From the NCBI GenBank assembly GCA_022559845.1, contig CM040118.1, forward strand, positions 265,755,519 to 265,819,518: 64,000 nt of DNA. The letters are read 5' to 3'. The translations under genes were made by a program, and so were the position numbers. This DNA is from Amorphophallus konjac. Lineage: Eukaryota > Streptophyta > Magnoliopsida > Alismatales > Araceae. The notes under the pieces were generated by a model. That model did not search any database. It was not told where the DNA came from and was given only the letters and a program-made list of their open reading frames with translations. Within the stretch, counting starts at the first letter, position 1. Every line of letters starts with the position of its first letter. This document shows, piece after piece, positions 32,380 through 43,967 of the stretch.

Positions 32380-34814
32380 TGTTGCATCCCCTAGTTGGTA
32401 TTTTGATTTCAATGATATCAAAACGATTGTGTTTGTGTGTGTTTATGTTTCATTAAGCAACATGTGTACATCATGATTGATGATCTGAAAGATGGCTTCA
32501 AGGTTCATTCTTGAAAGTCATATGAATCCTTGGTGCTTAAGGAACTAATGCTATAATTATCTTGGCTTGCAGAAGCAAAGCCTATGGCTCACGTTTTAGA
32601 ACTCAAAGGAGTGCATCAATGAAGGTCTTCTTGCAAAAGGGAGTTAACTCATTCATTACCTTATGTCGACTCTCACTATGTTTCATACATTTCATCAAAT
32701 AGACTTTCAAAGTCTTGGTTGGGTATTTCCTTGCATTTTCCTCACAAGGCTTTTGGGCTAGAAACATACTTAGCCCATTTACTTGAAACTTGATGAATGT
32801 GATTTTAATAATGCTTGCTCATTACTTGGACTCATGGTCATTTGGTTTGGCAAAAGGTTAATGTGCTTCATTCATGTTTCACATGAGCTCACATGAGTCT
32901 TTTGAGGGCTGTCACATGCTTAAGTATGCTCATGCATATTATTGATGGGGTGACTATGATTCAATGTATGGATGATTCAAAAAGGATCCCTTGTTTATAT
33001 CAATGCTTCTTGTGAGATAATGCTTCATGAACGTTAGTCTTTATTCAACAAGAATGCCATTTGAATGAATGTGGTTCTATGATATTATGCATGCTTTGCA
33101 TTTGGCATGATTTTTGACATTTGTGTAATGAATCATTTTGATGTTGAAGATTTGGTTGATTCAATAAAGTGATTGAATGGTTGAGCTTCCATGTTATTAT
33201 ATGTGATTAAGTGAGAGATTCATTTTCACCATATCAAAACCTTGTCATATGGTGAATGTGTTTTTGATGGTTAAATTGAGAAGTCAAATACATGCTTGAT
33301 TATGTTCAATGATGTATTTTTATGTGAACTAGTTCAAAGAAATTAATGTTTAGTTCATGAATTTGGATTCTCATCTAATCTCTTGCTCTTTCATGTTTTT
33401 TAGGATGAAAATACATGGTTAATCTTCATGGGATTATGGTAACATCTAATCACCTTTATTCCCTTGGTTTCATGGAGGTTTGAAGTGTTTTTCTAACCCC
33501 TACTGGCAGGAGTCAACCCATAGGGTCGACCCTTGGAGTAAATGGTCTGAACTGCGAAAATCTAGGCTCACTGCAGCTACCGGTCGATCGACCCAACGGT
33601 TCCGGTCGACCGACACATAGGTTCCGATCGACCGAAATTTCCAGAATGCTCCAGCCCAATCCCTGTAAAATTCCGGTCGACCGCTAGCCCCGTGTAGGTC
33701 GACCGCCAACGGCAAAAACCCAAAAATGGGAATCCGAAAACCATCTAAACCATTTCCAAATGGATTATAACTTTACCCAGTTGCCCCTAGGGTTAATATA
33801 CATATGTCTAGGGGGTTTTCTATGTGTTTGGTGATGTGTATATGGGTCTTTTCATCCATCTCTTATTAGCCTATATATGTGTTGCGAATTTGGGAGATTA
33901 AGAACTCTAATGCTCTTATTGTTCTATCTTGTAGGAGAAGAAAAGGGGGAAAGGAAGAGGAGCTCTTGCAAGGCTGATTTCATCTACGTCCAGGAGGATT
34001 TGGAGCTCGTGGAAGAAGAAGAAAAGGAGCGGATCGACGAGAGGATCAAGAGGACGCAAGAATTGCCATCATCTGATCCGAGAGTCAAGCATCTACGTCT
34101 ATTGGCTTTGCAAATCAAAGGGGAAACATCTTCTACATCTTATTCCTGCTTATTTGAGATGTTTATCATGGGTTTTATTTTTATTTGAGCATATTGGGAT
34201 ATTTGTGTTTATTTTCCGAACACTAGAGATATTCGTGTGTGTGGCCATCTATGTATACGGTCGTGTTTGATCACCTACGTGCGGTCGTGTATGTGTCGTT
34301 GTACTGCGTTTGTTGCAACGCGTATGTGTGTGTCTTTGATCCGATCATCGGATCGTGTGGGAGACTTCGTCTCCGTGTGTGTGTGTGTTAGGGCGTGTCC
34401 CCGTGTGTATGCAGGCGTCGTCCTGCGTGTGTGTGTTGTTGGAGCGTCATCTCCGTGTTGGGGATTTATCTCCATGTTTCTTTGGAGCGTCGTCTCGATT
34501 TGGGGATTTATCCCCGAGTGAAGCCTTACCGGTTTGGTAATGGGGTGGACGTAGGGAGCCCGTCGTGGTCCCGAACCACCTTAAAAACCCTTGTGTTGTG
34601 GTTTACTTTGTGGTTGTGCTTAATAGCTTAATATGTTTATCTTGATCGTGTGCGAACGGTGAGATTGAGAGAACTAAGTTTGCATTGCTTAGTTTAATTT
34701 CTTCAATCATGTTCAAAGTTGTTAATTCCGTCGTGTTAGCATTTTAATTTACCATCGTTCGTGGGGGATAATTCAACCCCCCTTCTTGTCTACTCGCCTA
34801 CCCGGGGACCAACA
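32380..34814 (+). mobile_element. Element E right LTR
   Basis: This is a complete LTR of 2435 bp from TGTTGCATCCCC to GGGGACCAACA. GGTCGACC-like sites lie at about 33583-33705. The 103-codon open frame at 33877-34188 is shared with the left LTR but has no domain and is best read as LTR sequence. The next bases, CTAGGTATTAAAAGG, are B's LTR (CTGGGTATTAAAAGG at 53033 in the partner), so CTAGG is the expected right target duplication; its left mate has been deleted. Confidence 0.92.
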
Positions 34815-35142
34815 CTAGGTATTAAAAGGTGTTATTGCATATGTATATGTATGTGATTGGTTGGTAAAGAGAGATATATGTATATTGTGGGATTTCATAC
34901 CGTGGGTTGTGGCCCTGTGGCTTGAGAAATTGACACCCATGTATAAAGGCCCTATTTTAGTTGAATAGTCTTTTTGGAACAGGAAGCCCCAATACGAATG
35001 ATGGCTTTAATTGTTACATATTTATATAATGGCCCTCATTGGGTATTCTACCTTTTCATTTGGCCTTCTCATAGAGTTATTTAAGGTTTTATTTACTTGG
35101 GAAAAAGTCTATTTCCTTATCATTTTTATCCGGGGTGCTACA
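34815..35142 (-). mobile_element. Element B 3' LTR, part 2
   Basis: It matches 53033-53359 and ends GGGGTGCTACA. With 5676-8233 it forms B's left LTR, but the 1231 bp equivalent to 51802-53032 are absent, lost in the deletion that also cut D and E'. Confidence 0.9.
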
Positions 35143-35158
35143 CCCTCCCCCACTTAAA
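35143..35158 (-). promoter_or_regulatory. B polypurine tract
   Basis: On the minus strand AAGTGGGGGAGGG lies directly before the LTR start TGTAGCACCCC. It is identical in layout to D and C. Confidence 0.88.
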
Positions 35159-35224
35159 AGAATTTGGTCCCCAAATTCAATTGCATATATGAAGACAAGG
35201 AGAGTGAGAAATACTTATAGACTA

Positions 35225-36675
35225 GAATTATTCTGGAAATCTCCTTCTCATAGACTCTTTGGTTTCCCATGTAGCTTCTTGTTCTAAGCATCGATCCCAT
35301 TGGATTTTCACTGTAGGGATAGTCTTGCTTCTCAAAAGTCATCTTCTTGGTCGAGGATCTTCATCGACTTCTGCTTATAGGTAAGGTCCTTCTATATCAC
35401 CAAGTCAGTGTGGTCAATGACGTGGAGAGGATCGTGCACATACTTCTTCAGCATAGAAATATGGAATACATTGTGCACCTCTGATAGTTGTGAAGGCAAG
35501 GCAATGCGGTAAGCTACCTCGACTACTCTTTCCAATACCTCAAATGGGCCAATAAACCTCGGTGTAAGTTTGCCCTTAACACCGAATCTTCTAATACCTC
35601 GACCAGGAGAGACCTTGAGGAAAACATGGTCTCCAACTTGGAATTCCATATCTCTTCTCCTATTATCAGCATATGACTTCTGCCTGGACTGTGCTATCTT
35701 TAGCCTTTCCCGAATGAGGTGTATCTTTTCAGTTGAGTCTCTCACCATATCTGGGCCTAGGATTTGCTTTTCACCGACTTCGTCCCAGCATATTGGAGAT
35801 CGACAACTTCTGCCATAGAGTGCCTCAAAAAGTGCCATCTGGATACTGGCTTGATAGCTATAATTATATACAAATTCGGCCAAGGGTAAGTGGTCATGCC
35901 AACTACCGCCGAAATCTATAATGCAGGCCCTTAACATGTCTTCAACAACTTGATTTGTCCTTTCTGTATGTCCATCTATCTGGGGATGGAAAGCAATCCT
36001 GAAGTTGAGTTTCGTCCCCAGAGAGTGTTGTAGACTCTTCCAGAAATGAGAGGTGAAGCGTGGGTCCCGGTCGGATACGATCGACACGGGAACTCCATGC
36101 AATCTAACCGTCTCCTTGATATACAAGGCAGTAAGGACATCAACCGACGATCGGCTTTTGATAGGTAAGAAATGAGATGATTTAGTTAGGCGGTCGATAA
36201 TTACCCAAATTCCATCATATCCACCTCTAGTCTTGGGCAAGCCCATAATAAAATCCATGCCAATGTCTTCCCACTTCCACTTGGGAATATCTAGTGGATG
36301 CAGTTTTCCGGCGGGTTTCTGATGTTCCTCCTTCACTTGTTGACATGTCAGGCAGTGAGATATGAAGTCCGCTACCTCCCTTTTCATATTAGGCCACCAG
36401 AAGGTCCTTTTCAAGTCTTGGTACATCTTGGTGGCTCCAGGGTAGATTGTGTACCTCGATCGATGAGCTTCTTCAAGGACCTTCTTCTTCAACTCGGGAC
36501 AGTCAAGTACACATGTCCGTTCATGGAATAACAGTCTTCCATCGGGTGCCAGCTTGAAATCAATCTCTCCTCCAGCTGGTCCCTTATCTCCACTAGTGCA
36601 GGATCTTCTTCTTGTAGCTTCTGAATTTCTGGTAGCAAATCCGGATGTAGACTCATATGGGCTAGAGTAATACAC
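35225..36675 (-). pseudogene. pol: B integrase with chromodomain remnant
   Basis: The open part (36675-35392) has the HHCC region (HRSRYTIYPGATKMYQDL, CLTCQQVK), the core acidic positions in GMDFIMGLP and VSDRDPRF, then WHDHLPLAEFVYN with the Glu region, and the C-terminal FIGPFEVLERVVEVAYRI. A stop follows DLVI at 35391. Beyond it, in another frame, EATWETKES-like codons (about 35240-35275) show the chromodomain remnant. A frameshift near 36500-36540 separates this part from RNase H. The start given is the first Met of an open stretch, not a real start. Confidence 0.88.
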
Positions 36676-37245
36676 CCGTCTTGCTCGTCAGTGCTAATAT
36701 TGTGTTTAGAGAATTCCTCTAATAGCTTCCATTCTTGAATCATGCAACTGGCCAATATTACTCTTGGCTTTCGACTAAGGGCATCGACTATAGAATTACC
36801 CTTACCGGGATGGTACTGTATAGTGAAGTCGAAATCCTTGAGATACTCGAGCCAATGCCTTTGCCACATGTTTAGTTCCTTATGGGAAAATAGATATTTG
36901 ATGCTTTTGTGATCGGAGTACACGATGAATTGTTCTCCGTAGAGGTAGTGTCTCCAGATCTTTAAGGCAAATACCACTGCGGCTAGTTCTAAATCATGCA
37001 CCAGATAGTTCTCTTCGTGCTTCTTTAATTGCCGGGAAGAGTATGCAATGACTCTTCCATTTTGCATCAATATACATCCGAGGCCAATACCAGAAGCATC
37101 GGTATATACCTCATACTTCTCACCTTCAATTGGTAGGGATAAGACTGGAGCAGTGGTCAAGAGATCCTTCAAAGTTTGGAAACTCTTCTCATTATCTTCA
37201 TTCCACTCATAGGGCACTTCCTTGCGAGTCAATCTAGTAAGAGGA
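36489..37245 (-). pseudogene. pol: B RNase H segment, interrupted by C
   Basis: The segment starts where C's insertion ends ([16 protein letters not shown]). It holds [47 protein letters not shown] and [18 protein letters not shown]. The upstream half of the same polyprotein lies at 47063-48411, on the other side of C. The first 16 or so residues of the open frame seen here belong to C's LTR read by chance. Confidence 0.9.
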
Positions 37246-37250
37246 ACAGC

Positions 37251-40200
37251 TGTCACGCCCCGAGCGCGGAAGATACCCGGAGACGCGTGACGAGTTTGTA
37301 TCAATCATGTCAATCAGAGTGGTCGTGTATTCGACACAAAGACAGAGATGCGCAAAATAGCAAGATAACCCAATCCTTTATTTCATAATAGACTATTACA
37401 AATCCAATACTCTGTTTAATAAAAAGAAAAGTACATAGTCGACTCAAGAAAATTATAGAAACAACTAGACGACACTTGAGCAGCTCTATCACTTTCACTC
37501 TTGACCATTCCCATCCGACTGACTTCCATCGTCGTCGGACTTACCTGAAAAGTAAAAAGGGACAAACGGAATGAGTGAACGCTCAGTAGGAAATTATATC
37601 TCAAGTACTAGCAAGGGGTTTAAGTAATTACATTTTCATGAATGCAATGAAGCTATGCATGCTCGCATAAAATGACAAGATAGAGAAAATGTAATATCAA
37701 GGAATTAAGATGGACAAATCATGAACTTTCAATAAGATAACAAGACATTTGAGATATTCAAGCAAGTACATTTAACAAGTCATGTCAAGAACTTTGGCTA
37801 TCATGTATCAAGCAAGTAAATTACCCTTTTTCGGGCCACGCATTTCATGTCAAGTCAAGTACGATTTCAAGCACAAGATTTATGTGGAATGTCCAATCTA
37901 GAAAGTAAAGTACTCGGTATAATGCCAGATACCTTATCATTTTAACTCCCATGGGCACAAGTACTTTCGGGTGCTCCTCCCAGGACCAGATCGGGCCCTA
38001 TATGCGTAGGCATTTATCATGTGTTTTGACATACACTCTTATATATATATAGCCAATTTTTGAATTTCAATAATCAAGCTTGTAGACATGTATGACAACT
38101 TTGACAGAATGGAGTCCAAAAATATGACAAAGGACATAGAATGGCGATAATAACGGTATAATCACGATATCGATAAAACTAGGTAGAATATGGTTCCCTT
38201 AACTTGGGTACCATGACAAATCAATATGGACATTCTTTATAGAGAATTGAGGTCCACATGAACAGTATATCAAAGGTAAGATACCCTCATTCTTATCATA
38301 GAATTGAGGTTTACAAAAATGACATGATATGGCATGATATCATCATCCCATTAAGAATTTCTTATGATATACTCTTTGTATAATCATAAGGGCCGGTATA
38401 CCATGTTTCTTTAGATTGACATGGCAAAGATCGTGTAATGGGTTTTTAGGGTACAACCAGCTCAGTCGACCTTGAGGGAATCCAAGGTACGAGGAGTCTT
38501 ACGGAGGTCTCTATGACTAACTCGCTAGTCCAAAGGAACGGAATGTCCAATGGAGAGCTTGTATGTCAATGAGAGTTGAGTGTGATCGATGAAACAACAT
38601 GAAACATGGGACTATACTCACGGAGTGGAGAATAGTGCCGATATATATATTATATAACATATGAAACCATCGGTTAACAGAAACAGTGGAAAATCAGTTT
38701 TATAGTAAAATAACGACTTAATCAGAGTCGTTTATCAAGTAATTAACGCCTAACAGAAGGGCGTTTACACATATTTCCATTTTTTTTCAGAATTTCAATA
38801 TTTCATTAATTTATCTAAAACGCGCCCTGGACAGGGGCGTTTCTTTGCAATGAGACGACCACAGTAGCAGGCGTCCTTTTTATTTACAATATTTTACAGA
38901 ACATATTTATTTTCAGAAATTATCAAAAACGCGCCCTTGGCAGGGGCGTTAATCATTAAATTCTTATTTTTACAGAATATATTGTTCGGGATTTTAACAT
39001 AAACGCGCCCTATGAAGGGGCGTTACTTTTCAATTCACGCCCTAGTATCGGGCGTTAGTCCAGTGAAAGACGACCTAGCCACGGTCGTGAATTCAAGAAA
39101 TACCATGAATTTTCATGGGCAGTAATAATAGAATTCATGGAGAACGAATGTATGGTCATGACAATAAAATTAACAGGTTTGAAGACATATGATCATGCAT
39201 TATTGTAGAATCATGATTTTATAGATAATCAATTCTTAACATGGGTGATTAATGATTAAATGAAATTAACGCCTGTGTACAGGGCGTCAAATCTAAAATT
39301 GACGACCTGATCAAGGTCGTTTATTTACAAGTAGCGCCCTTGTTTGGGTCGCGTATTTCAAAATCACGCCCTTGGTAAGGACGTTCCTTTCAAAAATTCA
39401 ACAGAAACGTTTAAAACTTAGGAAAACTATATGCAGGTGTATGCTCATATGATTTCACTACGATTCTTATATACTTTGGGCTACATACTTGAGAAAATCC
39501 TACCTTAAGATAGTCGATTGAAGATGAACGTGAGGGATTTTAACTAGAAGAAGATGCTGCTCTGTTAAATTTTCTGAAGCTTCTGTAGCAACAAAGTCAC
39601 AGCAACCTAGACGAAGATGGACGACCTACAGAGGATAGAATACGAAGGTATTATGCTTCGTAATAACTTAACATAAGATAAAGGAGGAGAATAACTTACT
39701 GGTTCTCCTAGGAAGACAGGGCTCCTTAACCTGTAGAAGAGATATAGATGAAGAACATTAGTTCTTCACATACTACGTTCATAATGAAAGAAAGAAGAAA
39801 AATAGAAGAACTTGATGTTATTCACGTACCTGTGAAGTTCGATTGGTCAAATAGGTTTAGGGTTCGGCTGTCAAGAGTCTTTATAGGATTTTGGGAAATC
39901 CTATTAGGGTTAGTGATTGTGTGGAAGTAATACTTCCTTGATAGAGTCCTTACCACCTTTTAACTCTTTCTAATACTTATCCATTACCCTGGATAAGCTC
40001 CCGTGTCGAACGGAACTCGAATGGAATTAACGACCTAGGTCAGGGCGTCGATTCCTGAATTGACGACCTGGTTCAGGTCGTTTCTTAAGAAGCGCCTGAT
40101 ATGAAGGCGTTCTTTGTTTTAAAACACGCCCAAGCTAGGGGCGTTTCTTGGCCTTACCCTTTTTGACGTTGGAATTTGACGCTGTGTGGTCAGGGCGTCA

Positions 40201-40346
40201 CTTATTGAATAACGCATTATCTAGAGGCGTTTCTAATTTGAATAGCGCCTTTATCCGAGGCGTTATTTTATATTGTTTTATTTATCTATTTATTTGATTT
40301 ATTTTAAAATCTTTATTGTTATTAATATTTTATCAGGGTTGCTACA
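37251..40346 (-). mobile_element. Element C 3' LTR
   Basis: It runs TGTCACGCCCCGAG to GGGTTGCTACA. A block shared with B and F (ACTCCCATGG..CAAGTACTTTCGGGTG) is at 37945-38005. ACGMC/GKCGT dyads lie at 38712-39400 and 40027-40273. A minus-strand TATAAAGA is at 39878-39884. Confidence 0.94.
38712..40273. repeat. ACGMC/GKCGT dyad array (left C LTR)
   Basis: About nineteen short inverted repeats in two groups (38712-39400, 40027-40273). Examples are AACGACT (38712-38718) with AGTCGTT (38726-38732), AACGCC with GGCGTT just after it, ACGCGCCC with GGGGCGT, and GACGACC with GGTCGTT. The fourth base of ACG[A/C]C changes together with its partner in G[T/G]CGT. The same array is at 45429-46110 and 46744-46985. 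Confidence 0.85.
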
Positions 40347-40362
40347 CCCTCCCCCACTTAAA
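40347..40362 (-). promoter_or_regulatory. C polypurine tract
   Basis: The minus strand reads AAGTGGGGGAGGG before TGTAGCAACCC. It is intact. Confidence 0.88.
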
Positions 40363-40428
40363 AGAATTTGGTCCCCAAATTCAATTGCATAATATGTATA
40401 TACGTGGAGAGTGTAGATCATATACCTC

Positions 40429-40956
40429 TTAGAATAACTCGGGAAATCGTTTCTTCATAGATTCCTCGGTCTCCCATGTGGCTTCGTGTTCAGTATTCTT
40501 ATTCCATTGCACCTTAAGCATGGGAATAACCTTATTCCTTAGAGCTCGTATTTCACGATCTAAGATCTTCATAGGCTTCTGTTCATATGTGAGATCTTTC
40601 TGGATCACCAGATCTCCATGTTCAATAATATGCGATGGATCGTGCACATACTTCTTCAACATAGATATATGAAATACATTATGTACCTCGGACAATTGAG
40701 GAGGCAACGCGATGCGATAAGCAACCTCGCCAACTCTTTCGAGTATCTCAAAAGGTCCGATGAATCTTGGCGTAAGCTTGCCCTTAACACCAAATCTTCG
40801 TATGCCACGTCCAGGTGATATCTTGAGAAATACATGATCTCCGATTTGGAATTCAAGATCTCCCCTTCTTGTGTCAGCATAAGCCTTTTGCCTTGTCTGA
40901 GCAACTTGCAATCTTTCTCTGATTACTTGTATCTTCTCAGTTGTATCCCTTACCAT
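40429..40956 (-). pseudogene. pol: C integrase C-terminus and chromodomain only
   Basis: Only the C-terminal part of integrase is left: MVRDTTEKIQ, GDHVFLKISPGRGIRRFG, FIGPFEILERVGEVAYRI and HNVFHISMLKKYVHDP, then a well-preserved chromodomain (LKVQWNKNTEHEATWETEES..FPELF). The zinc-binding region and the catalytic core found in B and D are absent. Upstream coding for [12 protein letters not shown] joins directly to the end of RNase H near 41005-41015, in another frame. Catalysis of integration is therefore impossible from this copy. Confidence 0.9.
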
Positions 40957-40964
40957 GTCTGGAC

Positions 40965-41471
40965 CTAACAGTTGTTTCTCTCCAACTTCGTTCCAGCATA
41001 AGGGTGATCGGCAACATAATTACCCTTTCCAGGATGATATTGTATATTGAAGTCGAAGTCCTTGAGGTATTCTAGCCAGCGTCTGTGTCTCATGTTTAGC
41101 TCTTTTTGTGAAAATAGATATTTGAGACTTTTGTGATCGGAGTATACAGTAAACTGCACTCCATATAAGTAGTGTCTCCATATCTTCAGTGCAAATACCA
41201 CCGCGGCCAGTTCTAAGTCATGGACGGGGTAGTTTTCTTCGTGTTTCTTTAGTTGACGGGAAGAGTATGCTATGACCTTTCCTTGTTGCATTAGGACACA
41301 TCCGAGGCCAATGCCAGAAGCATATGTATAGACCTCGAATTTCTCTCCTTCTATTGGTAGAGCTAACACCGGAGCTGTAGTGGGATGATCTTTGAGAGTT
41401 TGGAAACTTCTTTCACATTCCTCACTCCATTCATATCGGATCTCCTTGCGAGTTAACCTTGTAAGGGGCAC
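40965..41471 (-). pseudogene. pol: C RNase H domain
   Basis: Contains [15 protein letters not shown], where the first catalytic Asp of the usual TDAS is now Tyr, then [20 protein letters not shown] and [12 protein letters not shown]. It ends [12 protein letters not shown] and then runs out of frame into the integrase deletion joint. The Asp-to-Tyr change would itself weaken or abolish RNase H. Confidence 0.9.
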
Positions 41472-41498
41472 GGCGATCTTGGAGAAGTCTTTGATGAA

Positions 41499-42167
41499 TC
41501 ACCGATAATATCCTGCAAGACCTAAGAAACTTCTGATCTCGCTTGCATTGGTTGGTTTTTCCCAGTTTCTAACAGCTTCGACCTTTGACGGATCTACTGA
41601 TAATCCATCTTTTGAAATCACATGTCCTAGAAAAGCCACTTCTTCAACCCAGAATTCACACTTGCTGAGTTTTGCATATAATTGACTTGTCCTCAAGACT
41701 TGCAATGCAATACTCAAATGCTTTTCATGTTCTTCCTTAGTCTTGGAATATATCAATATATCATCAATGAAGACTACTATGAATTGATCCAAGTAAGGCC
41801 TGAATATGCTATTCATTAACTGCATAAAGGCAGCAGGGGCATTTGTTAGTCCAAAAGGCATAACAACAAATTCGTAATGGCCATACCTGCTTCTGAATGC
41901 AGTCTTATGAATGTCATCATCCTTGATTCTTAACTAATGATATCCCGACCTGAGATCAATCTTGGAAAAATATTTGGATCCTGAAATCTGATCAAATAAC
42001 TCATCGATTCTCGGCAGTGGATACTTGTTCTTGATAGTGAGATGATTCAACTGTCGATAGTCGATGCACAATCTCATGGATCCGTCCTTCTTCTTCACAA
42101 ATAAGACTGGTGCTCCCCACGGGGAAGTACTTGGTCTAATAAACCCTTTTCGAATTAGTTCCATCAA
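41499..42167 (-). pseudogene. pol: C reverse transcriptase, three internal stops
   Basis: The upstream part has [32 protein letters not shown] and [11 protein letters not shown]; a TAG follows at about 41934. The second part has [15 protein letters not shown], the catalytic [11 protein letters not shown] and FLGLAGYYR, then a TGA at about 41497. A third TAG at 42166 separates it from protease. All three fit CAG to TAG or CGA to TGA. Confidence 0.9.
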
Positions 42168-43793
42168 CTACTCCTTCAACTCTTTGAGTTCCGCAGGGGA
42201 CATTCTATAGGGTGCCTTTGAAACTGGACCAGCACCAGGGACTAAGTCAATGGTGAAGGCCACATCCCTTTGAGGGGGTAATCCCGGCAACTCTTCCGGA
42301 AACACGTCCGGGAATTCTTGTACTACTGGAATGTCTTTTAGCTTAGTGTCCTTTGTTTCCTTAACTGTGACAAATGCAAGGAAAGCTGTACATCCTTTCC
42401 TGATGAGCTTGCTAGCTCGGAGGGCCGAAATAAGAGGGGAATTGCTCCGACTCTTGGGACGAGTAAAGACTAATTCTGGAATATCTTTGAAAGCAATTTG
42501 GCTATTGCGGTAATCAACCGTTGCCTGGTATTTGGATAACCAGTCCGCTCCTAGTATAACATCATACTCCTTTAGATCGAGGCATATGAGATCTATAGGT
42601 AAATTCCTACCTTGAACCATTACCTCACAGTTTTGGTAGTGATGAGTAATATCATTTTCACTTCCAAGAGGAGTAGTTAGAACTATTTTTATCCATTCTG
42701 GTTCTAACGGTAACGGGTCGGCAAACTTCTTAGAAATAATGGAATGCGATGCACCCGTATCAAATAAGACATAAGCACTTTTGGAACAAACTGTTAATGT
42801 ACCTTCTACCAGACCACCTTCTTCTTGCTCGGTCTCCTTTATTGCATGAAGTCGAGCGTTCTTTGTCACCGGGCGTTTACCGTCACCGGCTTGGTCATTC
42901 ATTAATGGACAATCGGGAATCCGATGTTCGCGACTCCCACAACGGAGACAAGCTCCTAATTTCCTCCAGCATTCTTCTGTCTTGTGACCAGCCTTGTCAC
43001 AATGCTTGCATACTGTATTAGAAGGGGTAGTTGTGATAGAGAAAGGCTTGGTCTTTTTGAACTTATGGTCTTGAGAGGAAGAACCTCCATTATTGGGCCT
43101 CTTCTTGAAATTGGGTTTGAAAGAACCCGAACCTGTGACTTGCTCCTTCTTGTCTTTTCCACAGATCCTATCAGATAGTTCCGTGGCATCTTCAAGTAAT
43201 TGAGCTCGGCGCACTATTTCAGAATAAACTTGGATGTCCATAGGCGCCAGTTGAGTAATATAGTGGGGCCTAAGCCCATTAAGAAACCTCTTAGCCTTCA
43301 TCTTCTCGGTGCTAATCACATGCTTAGCATATCTAGACAATCTTGAGAACTGTGCCTCATAATCAGCAACCGATAAAGATCTTTGTTTTAACGCGGCAAA
43401 TTCGGCGGCCTTCTTCTCTTGGACTCGATCCGAGAAATATTTAGCATTGAAATATTCTACAAATTCTTCCCATGTAACTTGATTAGGATCGATGGTTGCT
43501 TCAATAGACTCCCACCAGCATCTAGCATCCTTTTCTAACTGGAAAGTAGCTAATAAGACTTTGTCCTGATCCGTGTATTGCATGACATGGAATGTACGTT
43601 CAATCTCCCGGACCCAATGCTCGGCATCGTCCGGATCGGTTGATCCCATAAACTTCGGGGGATTCATGCTCTTAAAAGCTTGGTGTAGGCTTCCAGCTCG
43701 TGGAGCACCACCCTGTGCTACCTGTTGTAGCACTTGAGTCATTCCTTGAAGGGTACGCTGCATGTTGCGCCATTGAGCACGTTCGGCAGCCAT
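42168..43793 (-). pseudogene. gag-pol: C gag and protease, 541 codons open
   Basis: This is the longest open frame in the window. It starts MAAERAQWRNMQ after the primer site. The capsid shows NPPKFMGSTDPDDAEHWV and ATFQLEKDARCWW; a Lys-rich linker follows, then CKHCDKAGHKTEEC and CLRCGSREHRIPDC (about residues 260-295). Protease has VLFDTGASHSIIS with the active DTG, and VILGADWL. The frame ends at a TAG inside KELKE, the same place where D has a stop. Gag and protease could be made intact, so this copy might supply or compete for particles if transcribed. Confidence 0.92.
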
Positions 43794-43947
43794 TATCCTA
43801 CAATTACAATAACTATATTAGTACGTGACTACATTTAGAAACCAGTACTCTATTTTTAACTTTAACCCTTGGTTCTACCCAATCTCACTGGTAAAAGGTT
43901 TATACTTATCCTTGGACTTGGGTTTTTCCTAGGAATTGAATACCCTA

Positions 43948-43960
43948 GGCTCTGATACCA
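43948..43960 (-). promoter_or_regulatory. C primer binding site
   Basis: The minus strand reads TGGTATCAGAGCC, 7 bp inside the 5' LTR. It matches initiator Met-tRNA. Confidence 0.92.
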
Positions 43961-43967
43961 CAAAAAC

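Noticed and set aside
39748..39930. Identical 60-codon open frames at 39748-39930 and 46464-46646
   Set aside because: Both are inside C's two LTRs, antisense to the element, and only reflect recent LTR identity.
42168..43793. The 541-codon open frame as an intact host gene
   Set aside because: It is gag plus protease of element C, between a primer site and broken reverse transcriptase. DTG protease and CCHC motifs fit only that.
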